In this document: one piece after another, positions 38,592-50,746 of the stretch
Layout: the number at the start of each line of letters is the position of its first letter
How positions within the stretch are numbered: position 1 is the first letter of the stretch
NCBI RefSeq assembly: GCF_001676025.1
Contig: NZ_LZFW01000005.1
Coordinates: forward strand, 18,976 to 82,975
DNA length: 64,000 nucleotides
Direction: 5' to 3'
From: Vibrio sp. UCD-FRSSP16_30
Lineage (GTDB): Bacteria > Pseudomonadota > Gammaproteobacteria > Enterobacterales > Vibrionaceae
The notes under the pieces: generated by a model
Databases searched by the model: none
Seen by the model: the letters and a program-made list of their open reading frames with translations, nothing else
Told to the model about the DNA's origin: nothing
Made by a program: the position numbers and the translations under genes

Positions 38592-39574
38592 TGTTTTTTC
38601 TCAACTAATTCAATCGCGTGGGAAAGTGCAGTTTGGAAACTTCCTGTATCCACATTGCCTGTGCCGGCCAAATCTAAGGCTGTGCCATGGTCGACAGAGG
38701 TTCTTATAAAGGGTAGACCTAAAGTAATGTTCACGGAGTGTCCAAAGCCTTTATATTTTAGCACTGGAAGTACTTGATCGTGATACATACCTAAAATCAC
38801 ATCTGCATCTTGCAGATATTTGTGATTAAAAATGGTGTCAGCAGGTAATGGACCAACAATATCCATGCCTTGCGCTCTTAGTTTGTCTAGAGTAGGAGAG
38901 ATAGTTTGAATCTCTTCTTGTCCTAAACAACCATCTTCTCCTGCATGAGGATTTAATCCGCAGACATAAATACGAGGCTTCGGCAGGGCAAATTTTGTGA
39001 CCATATCTTTATGCAAAATTTGCATAATTTGCTCAATTCTTTCTTCAGTTACGGCTTTTGATACATAAGCTAAAGGAATATGAGTGGTAACCAGTGCTAC
39101 TTTTAGACCTTCCGTAGCGAGCATCATTACCACCATAGGGGTATTGGATTGCTCAGCAAAAAACTCAGTGTGACCACTAAATGCCACACCAGCTCGGTTA
39201 ATCACCCCTTTGTGTACGGGGCCGGTAACTATAGCGTCAAACTCATCATTCATACAGCCTTGAGCTGCTCTTTCTAGAGTTTTTAATACATAGTGTCCGT
39301 TGGCTTCGTTAAGTTGCCCTATTACCGTTTGTTCCGCTAAGGGAATATGCTCTACGAGTAATGTTCCTTTGCGTTGCGGAGTTAGCTTAGTCTCTGCATT
39401 GTAATTAATTAGCTCGACGTCAATACCAAGGTGCAATGCTCGCTGCTCTAGCATATTTTTATCAGCACAGATTACCAATTGATGAGGGTAATCACTACTG
39501 ACTAGTGATAGCGCTAGATCTGGGCCAACACCTGCAGGTTCGCCTGCGGTGATGATGATTCGTTTACAGGTCAT
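38588..39574 (-). CDS. pdxA: 4-hydroxythreonine-4-phosphate dehydrogenase PdxA
   Basis: Step of the DXP-dependent pyridoxal phosphate pathway. 328 residues: start [20 protein letters not shown], metal-binding histidines in [21 protein letters not shown] and [15 protein letters not shown]. The start is the ATG at 39574, which overlaps the end of surA by 11 bases; an upstream ATG at 39592 overlaps surA further and is unlikely. Followed by rsmA with a 4-base overlap. Confidence 0.96.
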   Translation of the reverse strand: MTCKRIIITAGEPAGVGPDLALSLVSSDYPHQLVICADKNMLEQRALHLGIDVELINYNAETKLTPQRKGTLLVEHIPLAEQTVIGQLNEANGHYVLKTLERAAQGCMNDEFDAIVTGPVHKGVINRAGVAFSGHTEFFAEQSNTPMVVMMLATEGLKVALVTTHIPLAYVSKAVTEERIEQIMQILHKDMVTKFALPKPRIYVCGLNPHAGEDGCLGQEEIQTISPTLDKLRAQGMDIVGPLPADTIFNHKYLQDADVILGMYHDQVLPVLKYKGFGHSVNITLGLPFIRTSVDHGTALDLAGTGNVDTGSFQTALSHAIELVEKKQ

Positions 39575-40874
39575 TTTCAGCCTCTTCATCATCTTGTTGA
39601 TCCAGTCTTTCGATAAAGGCGCTGGCTCTTAGTTCTTGCATCCAAGCACTGGTTTCTTCATTAAACTTACGGTTAAACAAGATTCTGTAAGCTTTGTTAT
39701 TCATCGCGCTATCAGTGCGGTCAACTTGGCGACGGTCAAGAACTTCGACAATATGCCAACCATGTACGGTTTCAAATGGTTCACTGATTTGACCGACAGG
39801 TAAGGTTTCAACTTGATGTTTAAACTCTGGAACGTAAAGGTCTGGTGTTTGATAGCCGAGTTCACCATCGCGGGCCGCAGAGCCTGTATCGGCACTATAT
39901 TGGCGAGCTAACTCACCAAATGTGGCTTCGCCAGCATTGATTTTACGAATAAAATCAGTGAGCTCTCGTTTTGCACCATCATCACTTAAAATAACAGATG
40001 TTTTAATTAGGATATGACGTGCATTAACTTCTGTAACGGCAACGGTTTTTAGACCTTGAACATCATTGATCTTTAGAATGTGGAAACCAACGCCACTGCG
40101 GAAAGGGCCAATAATGGCATCTTTACCTTGGGTGGTGATTTGGTCGGCAAAGATAGTTGGCATTTCTTCTTTATGCATCCAACCCCACTCACCGCCATCT
40201 AATGCTTTTGGCCCTTTAGAGTAGGCAATGGCAAGATCATCAAACTTATCGCCGTTTTTAAGTCTTTCTACTAACTGGTTCGCTTTATCTTCAATTTCAG
40301 CTTTAGATTGTTCATCATTAAAACGAAGCTGAATATGGGAAATATTATAATTAACGTTTTTATTGGATTCTTGCGCAAGCATTCCCGCTAGAGTTTCAAC
40401 TTCAGCTGGAAGGATATTGATGCGACGGCGAACCAAAGCGTTACGAGCTTCTGATATGGCAACCTCAGTACGAATTTGCTCTCTAAATTCCGTATAGCTT
40501 AGCCCTTGAGCTTTAACGCTGGCCATGAGTTGAGCTTGGCTTTGTTTGTTTTTCTCAGCAATGCTTTTGATGGCTTGATCAAGACGATTATCATCAATTC
40601 TTACGCCAATTCTTTTCGCTTCTTGAGATTGCAATTTATCCATAATCAATTTATCGATAACTTGCTCTTTTAGAACACTGGCCTCAGGAAGCGCTTGGTT
40701 ATTCTCTTGAGTGTGGAGTTTTAGCGTTTTCGTTGCACCATCAATGTCGCTTTGTAAAATTACGCCATCGTTAACGATTACAACTACTCTGTCTAATTCA
40801 ACCGGTGCTGCCATAGTCATAGCAGGAACCAAGATTAGGATCATCGAAGCAATGAGTCGTTTAAACTTATTCAT
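39564..40874 (-). CDS. surA: Periplasmic chaperone and peptidyl-prolyl isomerase SurA
   Basis: Escorts outer-membrane proteins to the BAM complex. 436 residues: signal peptide 1-22 (ending TMA), N-terminal chaperone domain, two parvulin domains (about 175-275 and 286-385; for example [17 protein letters not shown]), and a C-terminal helix. Length matches E. coli (428). It lies between lptD (48 nt upstream) and pdxA (11-base overlap), the canonical order, linking its expression to LPS transport genes and, in E. coli, to sigmaE. Confidence 0.96.
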   Translation of the reverse strand: MNKFKRLIASMILILVPAMTMAAPVELDRVVVIVNDGVILQSDIDGATKTLKLHTQENNQALPEASVLKEQVIDKLIMDKLQSQEAKRIGVRIDDNRLDQAIKSIAEKNKQSQAQLMASVKAQGLSYTEFREQIRTEVAISEARNALVRRRINILPAEVETLAGMLAQESNKNVNYNISHIQLRFNDEQSKAEIEDKANQLVERLKNGDKFDDLAIAYSKGPKALDGGEWGWMHKEEMPTIFADQITTQGKDAIIGPFRSGVGFHILKINDVQGLKTVAVTEVNARHILIKTSVILSDDGAKRELTDFIRKINAGEATFGELARQYSADTGSAARDGELGYQTPDLYVPEFKHQVETLPVGQISEPFETVHGWHIVEVLDRRQVDRTDSAMNNKAYRILFNRKFNEETSAWMQELRASAFIERLDQQDDEEAENDL

Positions 40875-40922
40875 TAGTTTTCCAATACATCTTATGAGTC
40901 ACCGGATTATTCCCGCGACATT

Positions 40923-43370
40923 CTAGTTATTTAAATAGAAAGGACGACCGTAACCTAGAGCGTTACCCCCGTCACCAAAATCTGTGCCAAAGTTAGTACC
41001 AAATCCAATAATGCCGATATTGAAGCTAATATTCTCTTCATATTCAGGACCCGGATCTGGTGTTTGAGTTCTGGTCCATGAGCGCAATTGATCGGTATAA
41101 GTAATACCTACATACCAACAGTCGGAGGTATAAGTCACTCTTGCAAGAGATTCAAGAGGCATATTTTCTGTTGTATCGTAAAAATACTGACCATTCACAC
41201 TCCAGTTTTTATTGATTTTATAGCCGCCTAAAACACCAACTTGCGAAATACCATCAGTTGTAATGTGATCTAAGTGAATGGAATTACCTACAGTTTTGTC
41301 TAGATAGCTACGAGTGACATAGCGGTAGTTGGTTTGGATATAACCTGGCCCACGACGATACTCTAAAGCGCTGTCGGCAAGCTGTATTTCTTCATCACCA
41401 ATATCATATTGAATACCACCATGATAGAAGAGGTAATCATTGAAGTTAAAGTCACTCTCGACCGCCCATGCGGAATAGTTTGAATCAGCAGGATCACCTG
41501 TGTTGGTATTACTGTTTTGTAGGTAATAAATCTGCCCGAAAGAAACGTTCATTCTTTCTTTATAACTCGAGTCATAGAAGCGAGTGGTCGCACCATAGCT
41601 GACTTGGTTTGCCGCCGCTATCTTATCAACACCACCGTACTTACGGGTTCTAAATAGCCCGTAATAATCTAATTGCAATAATGAAGTGTCGTAATTATAG
41701 ATGTTGCTTTGATCTTCATACGGCACATACAAGTATTGAACTTTAGGCTCTAAAGTTTGTGTATAGCCATCAATAAAGGTGGTATCGCGCTCTAGGAAAA
41801 GTGTACCTGTACTGCGAAATTCAGGGATAAAACGAGTGACATCAGATTCTAGATTTTTAGTATCCTCGTGGCTCATATCGACATCATTAAGATCTTGATG
41901 GTAATAAGTACCTAATAAACGTCCTTCACTTTCCCAACTGCCCCAAGTCGTTGTTAGAGGGATTGTCACACCTGGTTCGATATGGACTCGTGTTGCTTGC
42001 GTAGGTTTTCTATTACGCTCATCATCTGTTGTAAAATGAGTTGCGTGACTGATAACGTCAAAATTGACATTATTCATTAGCTGAGGATAGAAATAATGCG
42101 CACTTAGCTGTGGCAGCATTCTATATGGCAAGTTATCTGTATCTGATAATAACTGAAAATCACGGACTAATAGGCTGGTATCCCAGTGCTCATTGCGATA
42201 AGAAACTTTACCTTGTTGCAGTAACTGGCCATCTTCTCGTTCACCTATGTTGGATGAAATATCAGAGAAGTATTCAATATCACTAACTTTTGCGTAATCA
42301 ACTTCTACTTTCCAGTTTCGGTCAAACACACCATAGTGCGAGTAACCAATTCCCCAACGATCTCCGAGATCAGGGTATTTCTGATCGTCTGCTAGGTATT
42401 GCGCCTCTATTTGACCACGGCCCCAGTCATTTAAATATCGGAAGGTCCCATCAGTTTGTAGGCCACGTTCTGACATGTATTTAAAGGTGGTTTCCAAGTC
42501 ATAATTTGGCGCTAAGTTCCAATAAATAGGAACGTCTAATTCAAAGCCATCACTGGTGCCATAGGCGACTGTTGGATAAAGAAAACCGGTTTTACGAGCA
42601 TCACTGATGGGTACTGTTAACCAAGGTAAGTAAAATACTGGCACCTTTTGAATTTCAAAACGCGGATTATATAAGGTGGCTTCTTCTGCTTCTTGATCGA
42701 TTTCAATAGAAGAAGAAACTAAACGCCATGAGTCATCATCTTCTGGACAAGAGGTAATGGTGCCATCTTTTAGTTCATAGAATAATTTACCTTCAGCACG
42801 AATAACCTTGGCATCACCTCGGCCGGTTTGACATAGCAGGTGATAGTTTGCCATCTCCAGCGTAGTGACATCCGTATCAAGGTTGGTTGTGGCAGTCTCT
42901 GAAGTCGTCTTGATTTGACCATTGGTCATCTCAACGTTGCCTTTTGCCACAATCGTATTTTCGGCTTGATAAAGCGTAACGCTATCTGCGTTGACACGTT
43001 TTGTGCCTTGCGTTACTTGAACGTTGCCACTATAAGTTGCTTCTTTACCATTAATGCCATCAAGAGAGTCAGCTTCTACACGAGTTGGCAGAGCGTTTTC
43101 TTGCTCGGCATTTGCAGGGGGCAAACACTGCTCTGTAAGATCAAAGGTTTGCTCTTTGGCTGCAGAAAGTAGTGCTGTCAACTCGGCAGCAGGCTCTGCA
43201 TTTTGTTCTACAGTAGAATTGTCAGTCTGAGAGCCACTGAGATCAACATTTGCAACTGAGCCTTGATCTTCAGGGGAGTTCTCCTGCACACTAGTTTCTG
43301 CCTGCGCATTTGTAACCCACAATGCTGTGGTTATAGAAAGAGCGAGCCAGGTGCGGGGAAATTTTGACAT
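40923..43370 (-). CDS. lptD: LPS-assembly protein LptD
   Basis: Outer-membrane translocon that, with LptE, inserts LPS into the outer leaflet. 815 residues from ATG 43370 (AAGGAAG upstream): signal peptide 1-24 (ending AQA), a Gln/Asn/Glu-rich stretch, an OstA/LptA jellyroll domain (about 95-215) and a 26-strand barrel to the C-terminus. Only four cysteines remain in the mature protein: C82, C180, C208 and C751. E. coli has C31, C173 and the vicinal pair C724-C725, so here the barrel has one cysteine and the jellyroll one extra, suggesting a different disulfide layout. First gene of lptD-surA-pdxA-rsmA-apaG-apaH; djlA is divergent. Confidence 0.96.
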   Translation of the reverse strand: MSKFPRTWLALSITTALWVTNAQAETSVQENSPEDQGSVANVDLSGSQTDNSTVEQNAEPAAELTALLSAAKEQTFDLTEQCLPPANAEQENALPTRVEADSLDGINGKEATYSGNVQVTQGTKRVNADSVTLYQAENTIVAKGNVEMTNGQIKTTSETATTNLDTDVTTLEMANYHLLCQTGRGDAKVIRAEGKLFYELKDGTITSCPEDDDSWRLVSSSIEIDQEAEEATLYNPRFEIQKVPVFYLPWLTVPISDARKTGFLYPTVAYGTSDGFELDVPIYWNLAPNYDLETTFKYMSERGLQTDGTFRYLNDWGRGQIEAQYLADDQKYPDLGDRWGIGYSHYGVFDRNWKVEVDYAKVSDIEYFSDISSNIGEREDGQLLQQGKVSYRNEHWDTSLLVRDFQLLSDTDNLPYRMLPQLSAHYFYPQLMNNVNFDVISHATHFTTDDERNRKPTQATRVHIEPGVTIPLTTTWGSWESEGRLLGTYYHQDLNDVDMSHEDTKNLESDVTRFIPEFRSTGTLFLERDTTFIDGYTQTLEPKVQYLYVPYEDQSNIYNYDTSLLQLDYYGLFRTRKYGGVDKIAAANQVSYGATTRFYDSSYKERMNVSFGQIYYLQNSNTNTGDPADSNYSAWAVESDFNFNDYLFYHGGIQYDIGDEEIQLADSALEYRRGPGYIQTNYRYVTRSYLDKTVGNSIHLDHITTDGISQVGVLGGYKINKNWSVNGQYFYDTTENMPLESLARVTYTSDCWYVGITYTDQLRSWTRTQTPDPGPEYEENISFNIGIIGFGTNFGTDFGDGGNALGYGRPFYLNN

Positions 43371-43519
43371 CGAATAGAAACTTCCTTGATGATGAATAAG
43401 TCCGTAGACTGTAGTTGACCGTTTACTCGGCAGAATGTTCCTTATGATAATAGAATTTGGAGCATCAGGCACTAAAAGAGAACATTACTCTATAAAAATT
43501 AGTAGATTGAGAAAGAAGC

Positions 43520-44365
43520 ATGCATTTTTTTGGTAAGATTTTAGGCGCATTTTTTGGTTTTTTGTTCGGCGGGCCTGTTGGCGCACTGATCGGAATGTAT
43601 ATCGGGCACCGTTTTGATAGGGCAAAAACTATCAGTCAGGCTCGAAGAGGCGGCTTTGGTGGGTATCAAAGAACCGCTAATCCAGCTCAACAGGCGGAGT
43701 TCTTCCAAGCCGCTTTTTCGGTTATGGGACATGTTTCCAAAGCGAAAGGCAAAGTAACCCAAGAAGATATTCAGCTTGCAAGCATCATGATGCAACGTAT
43801 GAACTTGGATGAAAGCCAAAGACAAGTCGCTCAAGCTGCGTTTCGTGAAGGTAAATCTTCATCGTTTCCTCTTAGAGATGTCTTAAACCGGGTTAAGGAA
43901 GTCAGTAGTGGTCGACGTGATCTTATACAATTCTTCCTTGAACTGCAGATTTCAGCTGCTTTTGCTGATGGGAGCATACATCCGAATGAGCGTGATGTTT
44001 TGCACATTGTGGCAGAAGTGCTTGGATTTAACGCAGCTCAATTAGAGCGTCGCTTAAAGATGCAAGAAGCCGCTTATCGCTTTCAACAAAGTGGTGGTCA
44101 TGGTGGTCAGTATTCTGGTGGTGGTTATCAGCAACAGGCAACCACACAAGATCAATTGGCAGCTGCCTATGCGATTCTTGGTGTTGAAGCCACAGCAGAG
44201 CCTAAAGAGATTAAGCGAGCGTACCGTAAGCTGATGAATGAGCATCATCCAGATAAATTATCAGCGAAAGGCTTGCCACCAGAGATGCTAGAAGTGGCAA
44301 AAGAAAAAGCACAAGAAATTCAAAACGCCTATGATGTAGTTAAGAAAGAGCGAGGCTTTAAATAA
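43520..44365 (+). CDS. djlA: Membrane-anchored DnaJ-like co-chaperone DjlA
   Basis: Co-chaperone of DnaK linked to envelope stress signalling. 281 residues: one N-terminal membrane helix with GxxxG spacing (about 4-28), a TerB-like central domain (roughly 55-175), a Gly/Gln-rich linker (about 195-212) and a C-terminal J domain (from about 216) with the catalytic HPD in MNEHHPDKL. It is divergent from lptD, as in E. coli. AGAAAGAAG lies before the ATG. Confidence 0.95.
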   Translation: MHFFGKILGAFFGFLFGGPVGALIGMYIGHRFDRAKTISQARRGGFGGYQRTANPAQQAEFFQAAFSVMGHVSKAKGKVTQEDIQLASIMMQRMNLDESQRQVAQAAFREGKSSSFPLRDVLNRVKEVSSGRRDLIQFFLELQISAAFADGSIHPNERDVLHIVAEVLGFNAAQLERRLKMQEAAYRFQQSGGHGGQYSGGGYQQQATTQDQLAAAYAILGVEATAEPKEIKRAYRKLMNEHHPDKLSAKGLPPEMLEVAKEKAQEIQNAYDVVKKERGFK

Positions 44366-44400
44366 TAAGTTAACTAACAAACTGAAATAATAGGGGCTCG

Positions 44401-44946
44401 ATGATGGATAACTATAATGACGTTTTAGAGTTTTGGTTTGAGGAGTTACAGCCTAAAGATTGGTTTGTTTCAAACTCAGATTTAGATAAACAAATCACTC
44501 AAAAATTTGCTCAATTACATCAAAGAGCCATTCAATGTGAGCTTGTCAGTTGGCGTTGTTGTGCGCAAGGGCGCTTAGCTGAGATCATTGTTCTGGATCA
44601 GTTTTCTCGTAACATGTTTAGAGATTCACCTTTCGCATTTGCTTGCGATTCGCAAGCTTTAGTTCTCGCACAAGAGGCGGTGTTACAAGGTGTAGATCTT
44701 AAATTATCTGAACAGCAAAGAAGCTTTCTTTACATGCCCTATATGCATAGTGAGTCCTTACTTATACATGAGCATGGTTTACGACTATTTACTCAAAGCA
44801 ACCTGCAACAAAATAGAGAGTTTCATTTGAAACACACGGCTATTTTGGAGCAATTTGGTCGCTATCCGCATCGAAATAAAGTGTTAGGGCGTCAAAGTAG
44901 CGCAGAAGAATTAGAATTTTTAACACAGCCAGATTCTTTCTTCTAA
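44401..44946 (+). CDS. DUF924 family protein
   Basis: 181 residues, all-helical (TPR-like) DUF924 fold: begins with DVLEFWFEELQPKDWF, contains FARLHQRA-like IVLDQFSRNMFRDSP and ends with an FGRYPHRNKVLGR motif common to the family. No activity is established. It follows djlA by 35 nt and is convergent with the DUF547 gene, with stops only 6 bases apart. ATG at 44401 or 44404. Confidence 0.88.
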   Translation: MMDNYNDVLEFWFEELQPKDWFVSNSDLDKQITQKFAQLHQRAIQCELVSWRCCAQGRLAEIIVLDQFSRNMFRDSPFAFACDSQALVLAQEAVLQGVDLKLSEQQRSFLYMPYMHSESLLIHEHGLRLFTQSNLQQNREFHLKHTAILEQFGRYPHRNKVLGRQSSAEELEFLTQPDSFF

Positions 44947-44952
44947 TGTTGT

Positions 44953-45732
44953 TTATTTCGCTTCATTAAGCTGCCAGTTATAGTCATAAATAATTTTACC
45001 ATTGAATGTGCTGATATCCGTTCTATAGCGTGATAGATGCTCAACAACGTGCTTCGAACCTGCAAAATCTACTGCAAACCACTCATAAATGGAGGATAGC
45101 TGAAGCTTTCCTTCAATTAATTTCGCGCCTTTATCACTATTAATGAATGCCTTAGCGCTTTGCTGTAAAAGCTGCTGGGTATTTTGCGCAGTAAATGCCT
45201 GTGGCTGCAGGTTAGGGCAACCTAGACTGGCACAATTGACTGCATAATGGGTTCGAGGATCGTTCCAGATAGGACGTAAAATTCGATGCTCAATATCATT
45301 AAGAGTTAATGATTTTCCTGCGACTTTAATCAGTTCTTTATCCCATGGACCAAAGCTAAATAATCCCCCTAATTTGGTGATCGATTTTGTTGGGTAGTTA
45401 TCCAAAATCAGATTGACCGTCAGGCTATTGTAGAGGTTCACCCAGTAGGCGTATTGCTGTGCTTTTGTATATTGGCGAGGGTCAATATTCGCCAGTGTTG
45501 CAAGATAATCTTTGAGAGCTTGTTTATCTTTTGGCGTAACAGAAGAGTAGCGAAACAGAGTATTATCACCTTGCTTTATTAAGTAGCGATCCAATAGAGA
45601 CTGCCACTGACTATGATCAATGCTTTGCTGGCTTTGAGTGTGTTTATCCCAATATGACCAAAGCTCTGATTTTGGAGCAGCAACGCTATTAAATGATAAT
45701 AGTGTGATAATGAGCATCCATACTTTTAGCAT
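44953..45732 (-). CDS. DUF547 family secreted protein
   Basis: 259 residues with a signal peptide (to about 18, ending SVA) and a DUF547 domain. Diagnostic is the WVNLYNSLTVNLILDNYPTKS segment (in two parts here) and the cysteine-bearing HYAVNCASLGCPNLQP. Some DUF547 proteins look like transglutaminase or papain-fold relatives; the Cys and a preceding His would suit that, but it is inference. Not in the leu operon: a terminator separates it from leuD. Confidence 0.87.
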   Translation of the reverse strand: MLKVWMLIITLLSFNSVAAPKSELWSYWDKHTQSQQSIDHSQWQSLLDRYLIKQGDNTLFRYSSVTPKDKQALKDYLATLANIDPRQYTKAQQYAYWVNLYNSLTVNLILDNYPTKSITKLGGLFSFGPWDKELIKVAGKSLTLNDIEHRILRPIWNDPRTHYAVNCASLGCPNLQPQAFTAQNTQQLLQQSAKAFINSDKGAKLIEGKLQLSSIYEWFAVDFAGSKHVVEHLSRYRTDISTFNGKIIYDYNWQLNEAK

Positions 45733-45754
45733 ATTTTTCTCCGCTGTAAGCCAA

Positions 45755-45789
45755 TAAAAAAGGCCTTGTAATTAATAACAAGACCTTTC
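45755..45789 (-). terminator. Terminator of leuABCD
   Basis: Stem arms 45759-45769 and 45778-45788 pair over 11 bp with one G-U, and a T6 tract follows on the minus strand. It lies 31 bases past the leuD stop. Confidence 0.88.
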
Positions 45790-45819
45790 TAGAGTGAAAT
45801 CTATTTCAAAATAGAATGA

Positions 45820-46422
45820 TTAGCGCATAAATGCAGGAATCTTCTCTTCATATTGTGAAATTTTCTCAGCGTGCTGAAGGGTTAGACCAATATTGTCTAA
45901 ACCATTTAGCAAGCAATGACGACGGAACTCATCAATCTCAAAACTGTACTGTTTATCGTTTGCTGTCACGGTCATTGCTTCTAGATCAACGGTGATTTGA
46001 GCGCCTTCATTTGACTCAACAAAAGTGAATATCTCATCAACTTCAGCTTCAGTTAAACGGACCGGCACCATTTGGTTATTGATTGAATTACCGTAAAAAA
46101 TATCGGCAAAGCTAGGCGCTATCATGACTTGAATACCGTAATCGGCAAGTGCCCAAGGTGCGTGCTCACGAGATGAGCCACAACCAAAGTTTTCACGAGC
46201 CAGCAGGATACTTGCTCCCTGATAACGCGCTGCATTCATGATAAATTCTGGGTTTGGCTGTTGGCCTGCATCATCAAGAAAGCGCCAGTCATTAAATAAA
46301 TGCTGACCAAAACCTGTGCGAGTTACTTTTTGTAGAAACTGCTTTGGGATGATGGCATCGGTATCGATATTAGCGATATCAAGAGGAACGACTAAGCCTG
46401 TATGTTGTTTAAAACCTGACAT
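45820..46422 (-). CDS. leuD: 3-isopropylmalate dehydratase small subunit
   Basis: Swivel domain of isopropylmalate isomerase, partner of LeuC. 200 residues: begins [14 protein letters not shown], with [13 protein letters not shown] and the substrate-loop [16 protein letters not shown] typical of the family. Same strand, 11 nt after leuC; last gene of leuABCD. Confidence 0.97.
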   Translation of the reverse strand: MSGFKQHTGLVVPLDIANIDTDAIIPKQFLQKVTRTGFGQHLFNDWRFLDDAGQQPNPEFIMNAARYQGASILLARENFGCGSSREHAPWALADYGIQVMIAPSFADIFYGNSINNQMVPVRLTEAEVDEIFTFVESNEGAQITVDLEAMTVTANDKQYSFEIDEFRRHCLLNGLDNIGLTLQHAEKISQYEEKIPAFMR

Positions 46423-46433
46423 GTTATTTCCTC

Positions 46434-47840
46434 TTACTGCTGCTCAAAAGAACGAATATCAACAAAGTGACCAGCGATGGCAGCGGCGGCGGCCATTGCA
46501 GGGCTGACTAGGTGTGTGCGGCCTTCACGACCTTGGCGACCTTCAAAGTTACGGTTGCTGGTTGAAGCGCAACGCTCTTTTGGCCCAAGACGGTCGTTAT
46601 TCATCGCAAGACACATAGAACAGCCAGGTAAGCGCCATTCAAAGCCTGCTGCAATAAAGATCTTATCTAAGCCTTCCGCTTCAGCTTGCGCTTTCACTTG
46701 TTCAGAGCCTGGGACAATCAGTGCTTGTACATGCTCCGCTACTTGTCGACCTTGTGCTACTTTTGCCGCAGCGCGCATATCTTCGATGCGAGAGTTAGTA
46801 CAAGAGCCAACAAACACTTTATCAACAGAGTAATCCGATAGAGATTTACCGGCTTCTAATCCCATGTAAGCCAATGCTTTTTCTGCAGAAGCTTTTTCTA
46901 CAGGATCGGCAAAGCTAGTCGGGTTAGGAATTGGGGTATCAACAGAAATCACCTGACCTGGGTTTGTGCCCCAAGTCACCTGTGGTTTAATTTCCGTCGC
47001 ATCTAGGGTAACAACAGCATCAAACTTAGCGTCGTCATCCGTTTTTAGAGTCGACCAATATTCAACTGCTTCATTCCAATCATCAGCAGTGGGTGCAAAT
47101 TTGCGTCCCTTGATATAATCAAAAGTGGTTTGATCTGGTGCAACAAGGCCGGCCTTAGCGCCTAGCTCGATGGCCATGTTACATACCGTCATACGGCCTT
47201 CCATAGAAAGGTCTGTAATCGCTTCGCCACAGAATTCAACAACGTATCCTGTACCGCCAGCTGCGGTTGTTTTGCCAATAATGGCCAGTACGATGTCTTT
47301 CGCGGTAATGCCGTGTGCAACTTTGCCTTTAACTTCAATCTTCATGGTCTTAGCACGTGATTGTTTTAAAGTTTGCGTTGCAAGCACATGCTCAACTTCA
47401 GAGGTACCAATACCAAAGGCGATAGAACCAAATGCGCCGTGAGTGGCGGTATGTGAGTCTCCACAAACAATCGTCATACCCGGCAGAGTAATGCCTAGCT
47501 CAGGGCCCATTACATGCACAATACCTTGGTATTTGCTGTTTAGATCGTATAGACGTACACCAAACTCGGCACAGTTTTGCGAAAGGGTTTCCATTTGGAT
47601 ACGAGCCATTTCACCAGAGGCATTAATGTCTTTAGTGGTGGTCGAAACGTTGTGGTCCATCGTTGCAAAAGTTTTGCTAGTTTGACGAACGCGACGGCCT
47701 TTTTCTCGTAACCCATCAAATGCTTGTGGTGAGGTAACTTCGTGAACTAGGTGTCTATCAATGTACAAAATCGGGTTTTCACCCTCAGCTTCTACGGCAA
47801 TATGTGCGTCGTAGATTTTTTCGTATAAAGTTTTAGCCAT
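46434..47840 (-). CDS. leuC: 3-isopropylmalate dehydratase large subunit
   Basis: [4Fe-4S] aconitase-family enzyme isomerising 2- to 3-isopropylmalate. 468 residues from ATG 47840 (AAGGAAA upstream): [14 protein letters not shown] at the start, the [14 protein letters not shown] segment, and the three cluster cysteines in [12 protein letters not shown] and [11 protein letters not shown]. The frame stays open 20 residues further upstream, but those residues are not family-like. Third gene of leuABCD. Confidence 0.97.
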   Translation of the reverse strand: MAKTLYEKIYDAHIAVEAEGENPILYIDRHLVHEVTSPQAFDGLREKGRRVRQTSKTFATMDHNVSTTTKDINASGEMARIQMETLSQNCAEFGVRLYDLNSKYQGIVHVMGPELGITLPGMTIVCGDSHTATHGAFGSIAFGIGTSEVEHVLATQTLKQSRAKTMKIEVKGKVAHGITAKDIVLAIIGKTTAAGGTGYVVEFCGEAITDLSMEGRMTVCNMAIELGAKAGLVAPDQTTFDYIKGRKFAPTADDWNEAVEYWSTLKTDDDAKFDAVVTLDATEIKPQVTWGTNPGQVISVDTPIPNPTSFADPVEKASAEKALAYMGLEAGKSLSDYSVDKVFVGSCTNSRIEDMRAAAKVAQGRQVAEHVQALIVPGSEQVKAQAEAEGLDKIFIAAGFEWRLPGCSMCLAMNNDRLGPKERCASTSNRNFEGRQGREGRTHLVSPAMAAAAAIAGHFVDIRSFEQQ

Positions 47841-47924
47841 GACTATTTCCTTATTTCCCATGTATTTTATTAAAAGAGCGCTAAAGCGCCCTAAAGACAC
47901 ACAGGAAATTAATCGATTCGTTTA

Positions 47925-49034
<1,110 letters not shown>

Positions 49035-49050
49035 TTATATTTGTTTATAC

Positions 49051-49077
49051 CTCCCCCTTAAATAATGAGCGGGGGAG
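49051..49077 (-). other. Intercistronic hairpin between leuA and leuB
   Basis: C-rich arm CTCCCCC (49051-49057) and its complement (49071-49077), 13-nt loop. No T tract follows. Likely an mRNA-processing or stability element; it could set relative levels of LeuA and LeuBCD. Confidence 0.55.
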
Positions 49078-49084
49078 TAATGGT

Positions 49085-50632
49085 TTAAACTGTTGCTTGT
49101 CTTTTTTGTTTCATTTCTTCGATTTGGTCGGCGCGATGAATGCTATTAATGACATGCAGAAGCGCTTGACCTGAGGCTTCAACGATATCTGTTGCCAAGC
49201 CCGTACCATGATATTTTCGACCTTTGTAATTAGCAATGATATCAGCCTGACCTAGGCCGTCTTCACCTTCGCCTTTTGCAGTAAGGTCAAATTTATCTAA
49301 TACAATATCGTAACCCGTTAGACGATAGATACATTGATAAAGCGCATCAACAGGCCCATTACCTACCGCGGCTTCGCATTTTTCTTCATCGCCACAAAGC
49401 AGTTTGATACTGGTGGTTGCCATGATGCTACCGGATTGAACACTTAGGTATTTCAATTTAAAGAAATCATCTTCATCACGAAGATTAGAGAAATGCATCA
49501 ATGCTTCTAAGTCGTAATCGAACACTTGGCCTTTACGATCAGCTAGCTTCAAGAAGTCAGCATAAAGTGCATCAAGGTTATATTCTTCGTCTTTGTAACC
49601 CATGCTGTCCATGTGACTCTTCACAGCAGCACGACCGGAGCGACTGGTTAGATTCAACGCTTGGTTTTTTAAGCCGATAGACTCTGGAGTCATGATTTCA
49701 TAGGTGTTTTTGTTTTTAAGCATGCCATCTTGGTGAATACCAGAAGAGTGGCTAAATGCATTGGCGCCCACAATCGCTTTGTTAGCTTGCACTGGCATAT
49801 TACAAAGTTGAGAGACAAGTTTGCTGGTGCGATGAATTTCATCATGTTTAAGACCAGTTTGTACCCCTAGGAAGGGTTCGCGAGTCTTTAAGATCATCGC
49901 CACTTCTTCTAGAGAACAGTTACCCGCTCGCTCACCGATGCCATTAATTGTGCCTTCAATTTGACGTGCACCCGCTTGAACCGCGGCAATAGAGTTGGCA
50001 ACAGACATACCCAAGTCATCGTGACAGTGCACAGAGATAATGGCTTTATCAATATTCGGAACACGATTAAATAGTGTTTCAATGATGCTGCCAAATTCGT
50101 TGGGTATGGTGTAGCCCACAGTATCGGGGATATTAATGGTACTGGCACCAGCATTGATGGCCGCTTCCACCATACGACAAAGATTGTCGATTGGAGTACG
50201 TCCAGCATCTTCACATGAAAACTCGACATCATCGGTGTAATTTCTTGCATGTTTAACTGCATTTACACCCATTTCAATCACATCATCGTAGCTGCGACGC
50301 AGTTTATCTTGAACGTGAATGGTTGAAGTTGAGATAAAGGTGTGGATTCGAAATTGATCGGCAACCTTTAGTGCTTGCGCTGCTGCATCAATGTCTTTAG
50401 CCACTGCGCGAGATAGAGCACAAATACGACTATTTTTGATGTGTTTGGCAATGGTTTGTACTGATTCAAAGTCACCCGGAGAAGAGATGGGGAAACCAGC
50501 TTCAATAACATCAACACCTAAGCGCTCAAGAGCATAGGCAATTTGCAATTTTTCTTTGACGGTTAGGCTTGCAGAAAGAGCCTGCTCGCCATCTCGTAGT
50601 GTGGTATCAAAGATAATGACCTGATTGCTCAT
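49085..50632 (-). CDS. leuA: 2-isopropylmalate synthase
   Basis: Committed step of leucine synthesis: acetyl-CoA plus 2-ketoisovalerate. 515 residues from ATG 50632 (AAGGAAG at 6 nt): catalytic TIM barrel with [14 protein letters not shown] at 9-22 and metal-binding [11 protein letters not shown], and a C-terminal leucine-feedback domain from about 390. The extra frame upstream (18 residues) runs into the leader terminator and is not used. First structural gene of leuABCD, controlled by the LeuL attenuator. Confidence 0.97.
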   Translation of the reverse strand: MSNQVIIFDTTLRDGEQALSASLTVKEKLQIAYALERLGVDVIEAGFPISSPGDFESVQTIAKHIKNSRICALSRAVAKDIDAAAQALKVADQFRIHTFISTSTIHVQDKLRRSYDDVIEMGVNAVKHARNYTDDVEFSCEDAGRTPIDNLCRMVEAAINAGASTINIPDTVGYTIPNEFGSIIETLFNRVPNIDKAIISVHCHDDLGMSVANSIAAVQAGARQIEGTINGIGERAGNCSLEEVAMILKTREPFLGVQTGLKHDEIHRTSKLVSQLCNMPVQANKAIVGANAFSHSSGIHQDGMLKNKNTYEIMTPESIGLKNQALNLTSRSGRAAVKSHMDSMGYKDEEYNLDALYADFLKLADRKGQVFDYDLEALMHFSNLRDEDDFFKLKYLSVQSGSIMATTSIKLLCGDEEKCEAAVGNGPVDALYQCIYRLTGYDIVLDKFDLTAKGEGEDGLGQADIIANYKGRKYHGTGLATDIVEASGQALLHVINSIHRADQIEEMKQKRQATV

Positions 50633-50671
50633 ATTGGCTTCCTTTTCCAGCATTGTAATTATGTTTCTATA

Positions 50672-50742
50672 CAAAAAAACCCGCACTTGAAGGGCGGGTT
50701 TTTATCAATCTTGGTGGTGTTTTTATTCCACTAGCAACCCGC
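50672..50742 (-). promoter_or_regulatory. leu attenuator (terminator and antiterminator)
   Basis: On the minus strand a GCGGGTT (50736-50742) just past the LeuL stop can pair with AACCCGC (50694-50700), the 5' arm of a terminator whose 3' arm is GCGGGTT (50678-50684), followed by T5 and more. The first pairing prevents the second: the classic arrangement for transcription attenuation. Stalling at leucine codons in leuL would favour the antiterminator and let transcription enter leuA. Confidence 0.85.
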
Positions 50743-50746
50743 GTGT

